Source: Pirellulaceae bacterium
GTDB lineage: Bacteria > Planctomycetota > Planctomycetia > Pirellulales > Pirellulaceae
Direction of reading: 5' to 3'
NCBI GenBank assembly: GCA_019636375.1
Contig: JAHBXS010000003.1
Location: 496,001 to 560,000, forward strand
Length of the DNA stretch: 64,000 nt
Positions 1 through 8,214 of the stretch are shown one piece after another. Numbering within the stretch: the first letter of the stretch is position 1; each line of letters starts with the position of its first letter. The position numbers were made by a program, and so were the translations under genes. The notes below the pieces were generated by a model, which did no database searches, was not told the DNA's origin, and was given only the letters and a program-made list of their open reading frames with translations.

Positions 1-2
1 AA

Positions 3-2018
3 GTCGCCGCTGGCTACATTCTCCAAGCCGCTCGAGGGCTAGAATTTGCTCACAATGCTGGGATGGTTCATCGAGACATTAAACCTGCAAACCTCATGAT
101 CAACCGGTCAGGAATTATCAAGGTCGCAGATTTGGGTCTCGTCAAATGGGATCAGTACGAAGAATCTGAAACGCCTCAAGCCAAGCCAACGGCAAAGGCC
201 GAGAACGCTGATCTGACGGTAGCCGGGACGACTTTAGGGACCATCAACTACATGTCTCCCGAACAGGCTTCCGACTCAACAGCCGTCGATCATCGGGCCG
301 ACATCTACTCGCTGGGCTGCACATTTTACGCACTCTTAGCAGGCACGCCGCCTTTTAGAGGAAAATCAGTTGCTGAGGTTATCTCGAAACACATGGTGGA
401 CCCTCCGCCTCGGATCGAATTCAAATCAGAAAATTTGCCAGGCGATGTCAATGCCATCATTGGCAAGATGATGGCCAAGAATCCGGAGTCGCGTTATCAA
501 AACCTAGGCGAGTTAATTATCGATCTTGAGCGGTTTTTGGGCTTGGAAAGTGGCCAAGGCTACCAACCTTCGCAGGACGCTGTTGCGACACTCGAAGAGT
601 CGGTTCGGGAATTCAATGCCGCACCCAGTTTGGCGTTGAGGAAATGGGGACCCTTGGCCTTTGCGGGAGCTATCGCGCTGTTGGCAATCGTCGCTTTATT
701 GATTAGCCCGGTTTGGATTCTGCCCCTCGTGGGATTCGCTGGAGCCACGTTTGTGAGCGGAATCGTGATCCCCAGTTGGAAAAATCGTGAGCATTGGTTC
801 GGGCTCTGGCGCGAGTTGTTATGGGCACGGCGTTGGGAGTCACTCAGCAAGGGCCTAATCGTGGTCTTGCTCCTCTTGGCCGTGGCCGCCCTTTTCGGAG
901 TCGGCTTAATCACTTTATTGACAACCGTTCTAGGGGTCGCATTAGGCTTTGCTTGGGACGCGGTCGTGCAGCGGGGCATCGCGACTCAACGAGCCGAAGC
1001 CCTCGAACGCGGAGAGAAACTATTGCAACAAACCCGCCTGTCGGGAGTCAGCGAAAACGCGCTACAATTATTCGTCGCGAAGTACGCAGGCAATCAGTGG
1101 GAGGAGTATTTCGAAGCCCTGTTCGGATACCAAGCCAAGCGGCGGGCTCGTGAAGAACTGTCGCGAGTTGGCGCTGGATCAAGAAAACAAATCTGGCGTC
1201 CCTGGGTTGATCGCCTCGTCGATTATCTCGAAAAACGAGTCGCCGCGGAACGCCAACGTCGCGATCAAAAACACCTCGTCCGTGTCGAACGCGCGGCCCT
1301 TGTTCATCAGGGAGTCAAGGCGGAAGAGGCCGAGGCCCAAGCCAGCCTGCTTGCTGCGGCTTTGGTCGAGGATGCCGCCAAGTCTAAACCTAGTCCGTTA
1401 GCAACCGCCTCACAAGGCACTCGCCCCGTCGATGCCGCAGAGGCCGCAAGACTCAAACGCGAAAAATTTCAACGCATGATGGCCGAGGCTCGCAGCGGAA
1501 AATCCAAACGACGGGCCAGCCTCTGGGAAACGCTTGACCCTATCTGCGGCCCACTACTGAGCGCTCCCATGCGATTGGGGTTGGGTTTGCTGCTGCTCGT
1601 TGCTTTCGGATTTTGGGTCAAGGAAAACCTGGACATTAGCCAGTTTTCAAACGTCACCTCCGAAGAGGCAAAAGAGGCGGCTGGGGCTCTGTTGGCCGAC
1701 GGCAATGAAGCCGCCGCTCAATTAGCGAACCGTTTCGGCATCACGCAACTTTTGGGTAATCCCAAACCACTATCTTGGCCCATTGTGGGAACGAGTCTCA
1801 GCGGATTCGGACCGTTGACCGCTGGACTGTTGTTGATCTTTACGGGTCTCTTGGGAGGCTGGCGTTTGTCTCTGTTTGCCCTTCCCGCAGCTATTACCAT
1901 TCTGTTCGCGAGTTCGCTGGGAGTTCCTGATTTATCCTGGCTCGGTGGTTCAACCGGTCTCGCCAGCTTGATCGGCGTTGGGCTCGTCTTTGTCGGAATG
2001 CTTTTCCGAGAGACATGA
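3..2018 (+). CDS. Hanks-type Ser/Thr protein kinase, C-terminal part (5' truncated by window)
   Basis: The reading frame is open from base 3, so the gene begins before the window; the 671 visible residues start inside the kinase domain. Visible motifs are the catalytic loop HRDIKPANLM, a DLG triplet in place of DFG, and SPEQ in the APE position, followed by the C-lobe with DIYSLGCTFYALL. After the kinase domain (to about residue 175) come two hydrophobic hairpins near residues 218-260 and 280-320, a charged, Ala/Glu-rich, probably coiled-coil region (about 330-520), and three or four more membrane segments up to the C-terminus. A cytoplasmic kinase anchored by a multi-pass membrane tail is the expected layout. 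The family is common in planctomycetes; the substrate cannot be read from the sequence. The first ATG in view (63) lies inside the catalytic domain and is not the start. Confidence 0.93.
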   Translation, partial: VAAGYILQAARGLEFAHNAGMVHRDIKPANLMINRSGIIKVADLGLVKWDQYEESETPQAKPTAKAENADLTVAGTTLGTINYMSPEQASDSTAVDHRADIYSLGCTFYALLAGTPPFRGKSVAEVISKHMVDPPPRIEFKSENLPGDVNAIIGKMMAKNPESRYQNLGELIIDLERFLGLESGQGYQPSQDAVATLEESVREFNAAPSLALRKWGPLAFAGAIALLAIVALLISPVWILPLVGFAGATFVSGIVIPSWKNREHWFGLWRELLWARRWESLSKGLIVVLLLLAVAALFGVGLITLLTTVLGVALGFAWDAVVQRGIATQRAEALERGEKLLQQTRLSGVSENALQLFVAKYAGNQWEEYFEALFGYQAKRRAREELSRVGAGSRKQIWRPWVDRLVDYLEKRVAAERQRRDQKHLVRVERAALVHQGVKAEEAEAQASLLAAALVEDAAKSKPSPLATASQGTRPVDAAEAARLKREKFQRMMAEARSGKSKRRASLWETLDPICGPLLSAPMRLGLGLLLLVAFGFWVKENLDISQFSNVTSEEAKEAAGALLADGNEAAAQLANRFGITQLLGNPKPLSWPIVGTSLSGFGPLTAGLLLIFTGLLGGWRLSLFALPAAITILFASSLGVPDLSWLGGSTGLASLIGVGLVFVGMLFRET

Positions 2019-2162
2019 TCTGCGGGAAACGCTTACACCAATACTCAAACTTGATTAAGAGGGTTGAGAATTGGGAAGCTGATTCGACGCCTGTTGTCCA
2101 GGCGGCTGATAGGGATTGAGAGACTCACCGTTCACAGCTTACCTCCAATACGACAAGTCTGT

Positions 2163-2750
2163 TCAAGCTTTTGCTTTTGCTGCTGAGGGGTTCTGTTCGA
2201 TCTTATTAGCCAATGCCAAACCAACCGCCCAGACCACGAGAGGACACCAAGCAAACAACGCGTCGCCGATCAAACTTAGTCTAAAAAACGGTAGCGCATT
2301 GACGAAGCAATGCCACAAGCCCGTTGCTGTTTTGGGATACCACGGCGTGAAGCCCCACACGGCCAAATTCGTCAAAAAGAAAAATTGAAGGCTGGCCAGC
2401 AACACAGCGAGCGTTGCCACACCGAAACGGACGGCAAACCTTTGTTCATTCCAACACCCCAAACACCAGCGACCGAGCATCACATTCAGCATCAAACTTC
2501 CGTAGATCGCCACGACAAGCAGAGGTTCGGCGAACCCGAAAAAGAGGTCCGACGCCAACATCCCTACAAGCGGCACGCCCATCGCCCAGCGCCAATCTCG
2601 AAACCCTAGGCCCGCAAAAAGACAAATCGCCGCCACCGGTTTGACGTTGGGAAAATCCTGCAGCCAAAAACGACTGCAAAACAGGATCGTGGCGGCCGCA
2701 ATCACAGCGGCAAGTAGGTGCCAATTTGAAATTCGAGGTTGGCTGTTCAT
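2163..2750 (-). CDS. DUF6580-like integral membrane protein (possible ECF S-component type)
   Basis: The 195-residue protein consists almost entirely of hydrophobic segments, about five to six membrane helices, with a PNVKPVAAICLFAG stretch near the N-terminus and SLIGDALFAWCP near the C-terminus. This pattern fits the DUF6580 family, whose members resemble substrate-binding subunits of ECF transporters; the assignment is from memory of the family. I chose the ATG at 2750 because the protein then begins just before the first helix; a longer frame to 2903 adds 51 polar residues and runs into a palindromic repeat. It lies downstream of a DUF4430 lipoprotein gene on the same strand, 205 bases away. 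A joint role in uptake of a small molecule such as a cobalamin-like compound is possible but unproven. Confidence 0.7.
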   Translation of the reverse strand: MNSQPRISNWHLLAAVIAAATILFCSRFWLQDFPNVKPVAAICLFAGLGFRDWRWAMGVPLVGMLASDLFFGFAEPLLVVAIYGSLMLNVMLGRWCLGCWNEQRFAVRFGVATLAVLLASLQFFFLTNLAVWGFTPWYPKTATGLWHCFVNALPFFRLSLIGDALFAWCPLVVWAVGLALANKIEQNPSAAKAKA

Positions 2751-2862
2751 TATAACTTTCGTGATGCTAAAAAATCCGCTGCAATTCCGAGCGGTAACTG
2801 AACGATGTTTCTCGACAGTATACTTAATCGACCGGCCCTTGTCTTGACCCAAAATGATCGTT

Positions 2863-2944
2863 GTTGGAGTCCAAGATTCAGCTTTTTTACCGGTGGAGTC
2901 CAAGCCTCAGTTTGCCTCTGCCAGCCTAAAGGCAGTACTCCAAC
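2863..2944. repeat. Intergenic inverted repeat, family G (GTTGGAGT...ACTCCAAC)
   Basis: The element opens with GTTGGAGTCCAAG at 2863 and closes with GTACTCCAAC at 2935-2944. Inside it the TGGAGTCCAAG core appears a second time near 2893, and CTGCCAGCCTAAAGGCAG forms a smaller imperfect hairpin. It lies between two minus-strand genes and carries no credible ORF. Similar dispersed repeats are, as far as I recall, common in planctomycete genomes. Confidence 0.65.
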
Positions 2945-2955
2945 CCTCCCCCCGC

Positions 2956-3366
2956 CTAGTCTTCGGGCGAGTATTTCCCCAGGGTCCATTCAACCACATT
3001 TCCATCGGCAACCGGACAAATGCCAGAACTGACCTTGCCCAGTTCTCCGTTGACGCGATAGGTCCAGTTGTCTCCACGAGGCCCTTCGTTCGCAACCCCG
3101 CGAATTGATCTAACAAATAGCCTTTCACCTTGCCCCGAATGTTCGACTTCGCCTGGAAAACCCTTCGCCAGAATCCCAAACACCGAGGTGTCATCCGGCA
3201 CTTCAATGTCTTCGGCAGAATTCTCCGAGCGCCCGTTGAAATTAACGGACAACCTCACGGTGATTCGCGTTGCCGGTTGAGCTTCGTCAGCCGTTTCGAC
3301 AACCGTCTCCGTCCCAGCGCATCCCGCTATCACCAAAGTGAACACCGCTACAAGCCAAATCCCCAT
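2956..3366 (-). CDS. DUF4430-type secreted lipoprotein (transcobalamin-like fold)
   Basis: The 136-residue protein starts with MGIWLVAVFTLVIAGC, a signal peptide ending in a lipobox (VIAGC), so it is probably a lipoprotein. The rest contains TRITVRLSVNFNGRSE, VPDDTSVFGILAKG, GDNWTYRVNG and a C-terminal ADGNVVEWTLGKY. This is the pattern of DUF4430 domains, which share the fold of the transcobalamin C-terminal domain. The start at 3366 places the signal peptide at the N-terminus; an ATG at 3429 would add 21 basic and polar residues, and neither has a strong ribosome binding site. The gene follows the arsS-like gene by 127 bases and precedes a membrane gene, so a transport-linked ligand-binding role is a reasonable inference. 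Confidence 0.7.
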   Translation of the reverse strand: MGIWLVAVFTLVIAGCAGTETVVETADEAQPATRITVRLSVNFNGRSENSAEDIEVPDDTSVFGILAKGFPGEVEHSGQGERLFVRSIRGVANEGPRGDNWTYRVNGELGKVSSGICPVADGNVVEWTLGKYSPED

Positions 3367-3493
3367 TCGATTGCGATTGGTCAAAATTCTTTTGGTGCGT
3401 ATCCGACCAGGACAAAAAAAACGTTCCATTCGACAATGCTTTCTAAACAAAAATCAAACTGCCTATAAATCCAAGCGTCTCCGAGAATCGATT

Positions 3494-4552
3494 CTAAGTT
3501 GATTCAAGCAACCTTCCGCTACAACTCGAACCACATCCGGCTGTGCATCCAAAGCAATGGTTCGAGACCCAAATCCGGTGTTCAGTCAACTGATCAGCAG
3601 TTACCTCGGTGATGTGCAGACGACCCGTTCCAATCTTAATGGGTAAATCCAACATTTGGTTGAAGTCGCAATCGTACAGATACCCTTGCCAATCAACGGA
3701 TACCAGCGACCGGCACATTAACCCGTCAAGGGTCTGCGGATTAAAATGCTGAACCAGTTTGTCCATATAGACTTCGTATTGTTTCCGCTGCAACAGATCG
3801 TCCAAAAACCTGCTGATCGGCATGTTGGTGATGGTGTACAAGCGGTTGAAGCGAATTCCGTAGCGTGCCATCAGCTCTCGGCGATAGTCGGCTTCTAGCG
3901 AACTTTGATTCGGTGGCAAACCTAAACCGGTTGGATTGTAAACCAAACTCAACTCCAGCCCCGATTCTGGTTCACCGTAGCCGAGCGAATTCAGTCGGCG
4001 AATCGCTTGAATCGAACGGACAAAAACCCCATCGCCGCGTTGAGCATCACAGTTTTGTTCGAGGTAGCAGGGGAGCGAGGCGATAATGTTGACGCGGTTT
4101 TGGGTCAGAAATTCTGGCAAGTCCGTAAAACCCGGCGCGAGCAAAATCGTCAAATTGCAGCGGTCAATCACTTGAACCCCTAACCCCACGGCTTCCTCGA
4201 CCAATATCCGGAAATTCGGATTCATCTCCGGGGCTCCGCCTGTAATATCGAGCGTCTCGATTTTCGCATTCGACATGAACGCAATGACCTGCCGGGCTGT
4301 TTCCTCGTTCATTATCTCTCGCCGATCAGGACCTGCATCGACGTGACAGTGGGTACAAGTTTGATTGCACACACGACCGACGTTGATTTGCAACGTCTTG
4401 AGTCCCTTTCGCAAGAGCGGCCACTGTTGCTGCTCGGTCAGTTTTTCGATAAACGACACCCCGCCAATCCGCCCGTGATCTTCGAGAATTCGTAATTGTT
4501 CTGCCGGTGAAGCCAGGGGATTTCCAGAGCGTTGCAGGGTTTTGAGGATCAT
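3494..4552 (-). CDS. arsS: ArsS-like radical SAM protein (arsenosugar biosynthesis type)
   Basis: The 352-residue protein has the radical SAM cluster CNQTCTHC (Cys62, Cys66, Cys69), then DITGGAPEMNP and VIDRCNLTILL, and a Cys-rich C-terminus (HCFGCTAGCGSSCSG) that may hold a further iron-sulfur cluster. The conserved LQINVGRVCNQTC and CRSLVSVDWQGYLYDCDFNQ stretches match the ArsS family (radical SAM core plus DUF3641 C-terminal domain), which acts in the arsenosugar pathway. The adjacent divergent flavoprotein gene fits the usual company of this family. No arsM methyltransferase gene is visible nearby, so the pathway assignment rests on the family alone. Confidence 0.88.
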   Translation of the reverse strand: MILKTLQRSGNPLASPAEQLRILEDHGRIGGVSFIEKLTEQQQWPLLRKGLKTLQINVGRVCNQTCTHCHVDAGPDRREIMNEETARQVIAFMSNAKIETLDITGGAPEMNPNFRILVEEAVGLGVQVIDRCNLTILLAPGFTDLPEFLTQNRVNIIASLPCYLEQNCDAQRGDGVFVRSIQAIRRLNSLGYGEPESGLELSLVYNPTGLGLPPNQSSLEADYRRELMARYGIRFNRLYTITNMPISRFLDDLLQRKQYEVYMDKLVQHFNPQTLDGLMCRSLVSVDWQGYLYDCDFNQMLDLPIKIGTGRLHITEVTADQLTEHRIWVSNHCFGCTAGCGSSCSGRLLEST

Positions 4553-4706
4553 GTTGGAGTGGTAGCTAATTCGTAATTGGAGTTCCAGTCCAGTTTATTA
4601 TCGACTCCCGAGTGCGGTTTGCTAGAGGTGCTGACGACAAAGCGTGCCTGAAGTCGTATCATTGTGGGAGTCCGAAGCGCAAATTTTTCGTAAGAGCAAT
4701 TCTTTG

Positions 4707-6215
4707 ATGAGTCAGTTCGATCAACTTGAGCCATTTGACGAGCACAACCGCCGTTTGCTTTCCCAGGTTCATCCAGAAGACTGGAAAAATCCAACTCCAA
4801 AAAATCAGTATCATCTCGTTGTGATCGGAGCAGGGACGGCAGGTTTGGTCACCGCCGCTGGAGCTGCTGGGTTGGGGGCCAAAGTCGCCTTGATCGAACG
4901 CGATTTGATGGGGGGTGACTGTTTGAACTTCGGCTGCGTCCCCTCGAAGGCCCTGATCGCCTCCGCAAGACAAGTCGCCACGATTCGCACAGCCAGCGAA
5001 TTCGGAATCCAAGTCGCCGAGCCCACCGTCGATTTCTCCCAAGTCATGCAACGCATGAGACGCCTCCGCGCGGCGATCAGCCCCCACGATTCTGCAGCAC
5101 GCTTTCGCGATTTAGGAATCGATATATTTTTCGGGCAGGGAAAGTTTACGTCTGATTCGACGATCGAGGTTGCCGGCTCTACCTTGAACTTCAAAAAGGC
5201 GGTCATTGCGACAGGAGCCCGCGCGGCAAGCCTCCCAATTCCCGGCTTGAGCGAGGCGGGTTATTTGACGAACGAATCCGTTTTTTCGTTGACGGAGCTT
5301 CCTAAAAAAATTGCCGTGATCGGCGGCGGCCCGATTGGTTGCGAGATGGCCCAATGCTTCGCACGTTTCGGCTCGCAAGTCACTCTGCTGGAAACGGCTT
5401 CATCGATCCTCCCGCGCGAGGAGCCAACTGCCGCTAGAATTGTGCAAGAATCATTGCAACGTGACGGCGTCCGCTTACTCTTGAACACCGCAGTCTCGCA
5501 AGTGACCTCTCAAGGCCCCGATAAAATTCTTCACCTCACTTCAGCCGGGCAAACGGAACAAATCTTTGTCGATCAAATTTTGTTGTGCGCCGGGAGAACC
5601 CCGAATGTAGAAGATCTGGGTTTAGATCGGGCCGCTGTAAAAGCTGATTCCAAACGAGGAATTGTTGTTGATGATTTTATGCGGACTACTAACCGACGAA
5701 TTTTTGCGGCCGGTGATGTCTGTTCGCGATTTCAATTCACTCATGCCGCCGACTTTTTAGCGCGCATCGTCATTCAAAATGCATTGTTCTGGGGTCGGGC
5801 CCGCGCGAGTAAACTGATCATCCCCTGGTGTACTTACACCTCTCCGGAAATCGCCCACGTCGGCCTATACCCTGCCGAAGCCGAGCGAACCGGACGCCCC
5901 ATTCGCACATTTGTGCAAGAATTTTCCCGTCTTGATCGAGCGATTTTGGATGGTGAAACCGAGGGCTTGATTCAAATTCATTGTTCGCCGAAATCTGACC
6001 GCATCTTGGGAGCCACGATCGTTGGCCCTCATGCCGGGGACCTGATCAGTTCCGTTGTCATGGCGATGAAGCACAACATTGGCCTGCGTAAAATCGCATC
6101 CGTCATCCACCCGTACCCCACCTACGCCGAAGCCCTCCGCAAGGTTGGCGATCAATACAATCGCACGAGATTAACCCCCCTAACCAAATGGGTTCTGTCA
6201 TGGTTTGTCTCTTAA
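4707..6215 (+). CDS. Mercuric reductase-like pyridine nucleotide-disulfide oxidoreductase
   Basis: The 502-residue flavoprotein has an N-terminal FAD-binding GxGxxG motif (VIGAGTAGLVTA, about residue 39), the redox-active pair in GGDCLNFGCVPSKA (Cys72 and Cys77), a second nucleotide-binding GGGPIGCEMA and a FAD motif FAAGDVC. The C-terminal dimerisation domain ends with HPYPTYAEALRKV. It lacks the C-terminal vicinal Cys pair of true MerA and the N-terminal HMA domain, so mercury reduction is not supported; a general dithiol or unknown disulfide reductase is more likely. The ATG at 4707 is preferred to 4644 because the extra 21 residues look non-conserved. It is divergent from the arsS-like gene with about 150 bases between them. 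Confidence 0.9.
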   Translation: MSQFDQLEPFDEHNRRLLSQVHPEDWKNPTPKNQYHLVVIGAGTAGLVTAAGAAGLGAKVALIERDLMGGDCLNFGCVPSKALIASARQVATIRTASEFGIQVAEPTVDFSQVMQRMRRLRAAISPHDSAARFRDLGIDIFFGQGKFTSDSTIEVAGSTLNFKKAVIATGARAASLPIPGLSEAGYLTNESVFSLTELPKKIAVIGGGPIGCEMAQCFARFGSQVTLLETASSILPREEPTAARIVQESLQRDGVRLLLNTAVSQVTSQGPDKILHLTSAGQTEQIFVDQILLCAGRTPNVEDLGLDRAAVKADSKRGIVVDDFMRTTNRRIFAAGDVCSRFQFTHAADFLARIVIQNALFWGRARASKLIIPWCTYTSPEIAHVGLYPAEAERTGRPIRTFVQEFSRLDRAILDGETEGLIQIHCSPKSDRILGATIVGPHAGDLISSVVMAMKHNIGLRKIASVIHPYPTYAEALRKVGDQYNRTRLTPLTKWVLSWFVS

Positions 6216-6689
6216 AACGCCAGCACTTGTGTGGCCTTTAAGGCTTATCGAACTTTGTATCTCATCGCTCACATTTCGACAGTCGACAACCAAAGACCTT
6301 TGACTTCTGATTTTAGTTGAATCGTCTTTTGTCCGTGTTGCGCGTTGCAATTTGGAGCCTTCTAAAATTCACAACGGCCCAACCGCCACGTGAAAATAGG
6401 CAAACTGAAACGGTTTGATGGATTTTTTCAAAAAATCTGGTAATTCCATCCGAAGAACTCTGAAAGCCTTCTGCATTCAACGATTTGACTCAGCTTTAAT
6501 TTCAATACGTGACGGCGAATTGCTTGTTTTTGGAATTCTTGCAAGAAAAAATGTCGGATTCTGGCAAGCACGTTTGATGAGACTGACTCAAGCAGTGATC
6601 GCTGCATTTAAACGAAGGTTAACGTCGGCCCGGTAGACGCATATTCTGAACCCGCCATTTTTCAGTTGTCAACGCAGGAACACCAACTA
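6216..6689. other. Intergenic region, 474 bases
   Basis: No convincing gene, RNA or terminator is visible. A 73-codon frame at 6415-6636 has no start context or family resemblance and was not accepted. The region should contain the promoter of the gene at 6690, but I cannot place it. Confidence 0.5.
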
Positions 6690-7664
6690 ATGTCACGCTT
6701 CCTCGAATACTCTGTTGGCGTCGTGTTGCTAATATTGTTAACCTTCACCAACGTCGGTAACGCGCAAACGGTCTTGAGACAAGACGGGAGTCTTCCGCGC
6801 AACCGATCATTCGATTCAAATAGTGGCCGCATCTCAAGTCTTCCTTCAAATTTCAGGCGTCAAGACGAGGGAGTCACAGAGCGATTTGAGGACATTTCTA
6901 GTAGGGATGCCGAAACTGAAAATGAGGCAGAAAATGAATCCGAGAAATTCGAGACCGATCGCGATTCGTTTACCCCGTCCCCCAAAATTGCAGAACTTAA
7001 TCGGGTCATTCTTGAATCGAGTTATACCTTCATTGACAATCGCCATGCAAAAGAAACTCATAGTTATCCAGAACTCTTATTGAGATACGGGGCTTCGGAA
7101 AGAATCGAATTGCGTTTGGGTTGGAATTTTGAGGTTGGTGGAGGCAACTCGGTCTTGTCGGGGAATGTTGCCGAAGCACATGGACATCATGCGGAATTGG
7201 AAAAAGAAGCCAACATGTTGTACGGGTTCAAAGCGTTATTGACTGAGCAACAAGGCTTGACTCCCACCAGTTCATTCATCCTTCAAGGATATACGCCAAC
7301 TCAAGGAGAATCGAGCCTCACACGCCTTTCAGCCACCGCAGTCGCCGGTTGGGAACTTCCCTCGGAAATAAATTTTGACATCGCGACTCGATTTCAAACC
7401 AGCGAATTCGAGACTGATCGTTTCGAAATTTGGTCACCCTCGGCCGTCGTCAAGTTTCCGTTGTTCAGGAATGCAGAAGCACATCTGGAGTATTTTGGGG
7501 CCTTCTCGGAAAATCGCGAGACCGCCACCGTCCAGCACTTTTTCAGTCCAGGAGTTCATCATATGGTACATCGAGACCTGGAGGTGGGCTGGCGGGCAGG
7601 TTGGGGACTCAATGATCAATCCCCGAATTTCTTTTTCAATTTTGGAATCGGCAGACGATTCTAA
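6690..7664 (+). CDS. Secreted beta-barrel protein, MetA-pathway/transporter type
   Basis: The 324-residue protein has a typical signal peptide (MSRFLEYSVGVVLLILLTF, cleavage near NAQ) and a polar, Glu-rich linker (about residues 60-95). From residue 110 on there are alternating amphipathic strands such as LILRYGASERIELRLGW-like segments, and the protein ends in GIGRRF with a terminal Phe, as in outer-membrane barrels. This resembles the MetA-pathway phenol-degradation family, which is usually annotated as a putative outer-membrane transporter. The ATG at 6690 is chosen over the upstream TTG at 6666 because it gives a clean signal peptide and has AGGA 11 bases upstream. It is a lone gene with repeats downstream; the substrate is unknown. 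Confidence 0.65.
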   Translation: MSRFLEYSVGVVLLILLTFTNVGNAQTVLRQDGSLPRNRSFDSNSGRISSLPSNFRRQDEGVTERFEDISSRDAETENEAENESEKFETDRDSFTPSPKIAELNRVILESSYTFIDNRHAKETHSYPELLLRYGASERIELRLGWNFEVGGGNSVLSGNVAEAHGHHAELEKEANMLYGFKALLTEQQGLTPTSSFILQGYTPTQGESSLTRLSATAVAGWELPSEINFDIATRFQTSEFETDRFEIWSPSAVVKFPLFRNAEAHLEYFGAFSENRETATVQHFFSPGVHHMVHRDLEVGWRAGWGLNDQSPNFFFNFGIGRRF

Positions 7665-7721
7665 AAACTCTCTCATACGCCGCGCAACCCTTCTCGCGTT
7701 TTGTCAATGCTTAGTTTTAGG

Positions 7722-7788
7722 GTAGCGGAACTCGTCAAGAGTTTCGAATCACGCCTAAATCACCGAAAGTCTTGACGACTTCCGCTAC
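7722..7788. repeat. Intergenic inverted repeat, family C, copy 1
   Basis: The left arm at 7722-7746 begins GTAGCGGAACTCGTCAAG and the right arm at 7764-7788 ends CTTGACGACTTCCGCTAC. The 25-base arms differ at two positions and enclose a 17-base loop. A second copy with the same arm sequence occurs at 13488-13564. It lies in the 378-base gap between the barrel gene and the broken sensor kinase; otherwise that gap shows nothing. Confidence 0.9.
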
Positions 7789-8043
7789 AGAAATAACCCA
7801 AATTTTTAGGTTTGACAAAGCACTAAGAATCTCCCGCCTCATTGGCAACCGTTCATCAACCGATCAGTTGGAACACGACAATTCACTTTTCAACAGTTGA
7901 TTTTTGAATTATCTTGAACTATCAACAAAGTTGTCGCCAAAAATTGATGCCCTTTGAAATTGTCGCGACGATGAGGCAGAGATTTCAAAATTAATTTGCA
8001 ATAATAGCAAATGACGTAATCCTTGAACTCACGGGATGAAAAG

Positions 8044-8190
8044 TTGCCAACGGCCCAAAAATCAAAGCTCAACGTATCGCGTCTCGCCAAGACTGTCGGC
8101 GAAATTTTATTATTCGCAGTTGTGTTTTTCCTACTTCAGCGTTTGACCTTCAATCTGCGATTTCCACCCTATGAACGAACGACGATTTAG
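8044..8190 (+). pseudogene. N-terminal segment of the MASE1 sensor kinase, ended by in-frame TAG
   Basis: In the same frame as the kinase at 8215, the 48 codons from TTG 8044 encode a basic N-terminus and then a membrane helix (EILLFAVVFFLLQRL), followed by RFPPYERTTI and a TAG at 8188-8190. Directly after the TAG the frame goes on with VPGAVTFSVLLITHTRQWW. MASE1 domains carry a conserved W-P-P-x-G at this place, so the TAG stands where Trp (TGG) is expected; one G-to-A change explains it. The true start is uncertain: TTG 8044 has a weak GGGA upstream, and TTG 8023 is also in frame. Read together with 8215-10131 this would be one intact protein of about 695 residues. Confidence 0.7.
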
Positions 8191-8214
8191 GTTCCTGGTG
8201 CTGTAACGTTTAGT

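Noticed and set aside
2751-2903. N-terminal extension of the DUF6580-like gene
   Set aside because: The 51 codons are polar, include part of palindromic repeat family G and precede a good membrane start.
4707-6215. Calling the flavoprotein a true mercuric reductase (merA)
   Set aside because: The C-terminal vicinal Cys pair and the HMA domain are absent, and no mer genes are nearby.
6415-6636. 73-codon plus-strand frame
   Set aside because: It lacks a ribosome binding site, signal or family pattern, and its composition looks like the surrounding non-coding DNA.
7890-8090. 66-codon minus-strand frame upstream of the kinase
   Set aside because: It overlaps the N-terminal coding segment of the kinase in the opposite direction and has no recognisable features.
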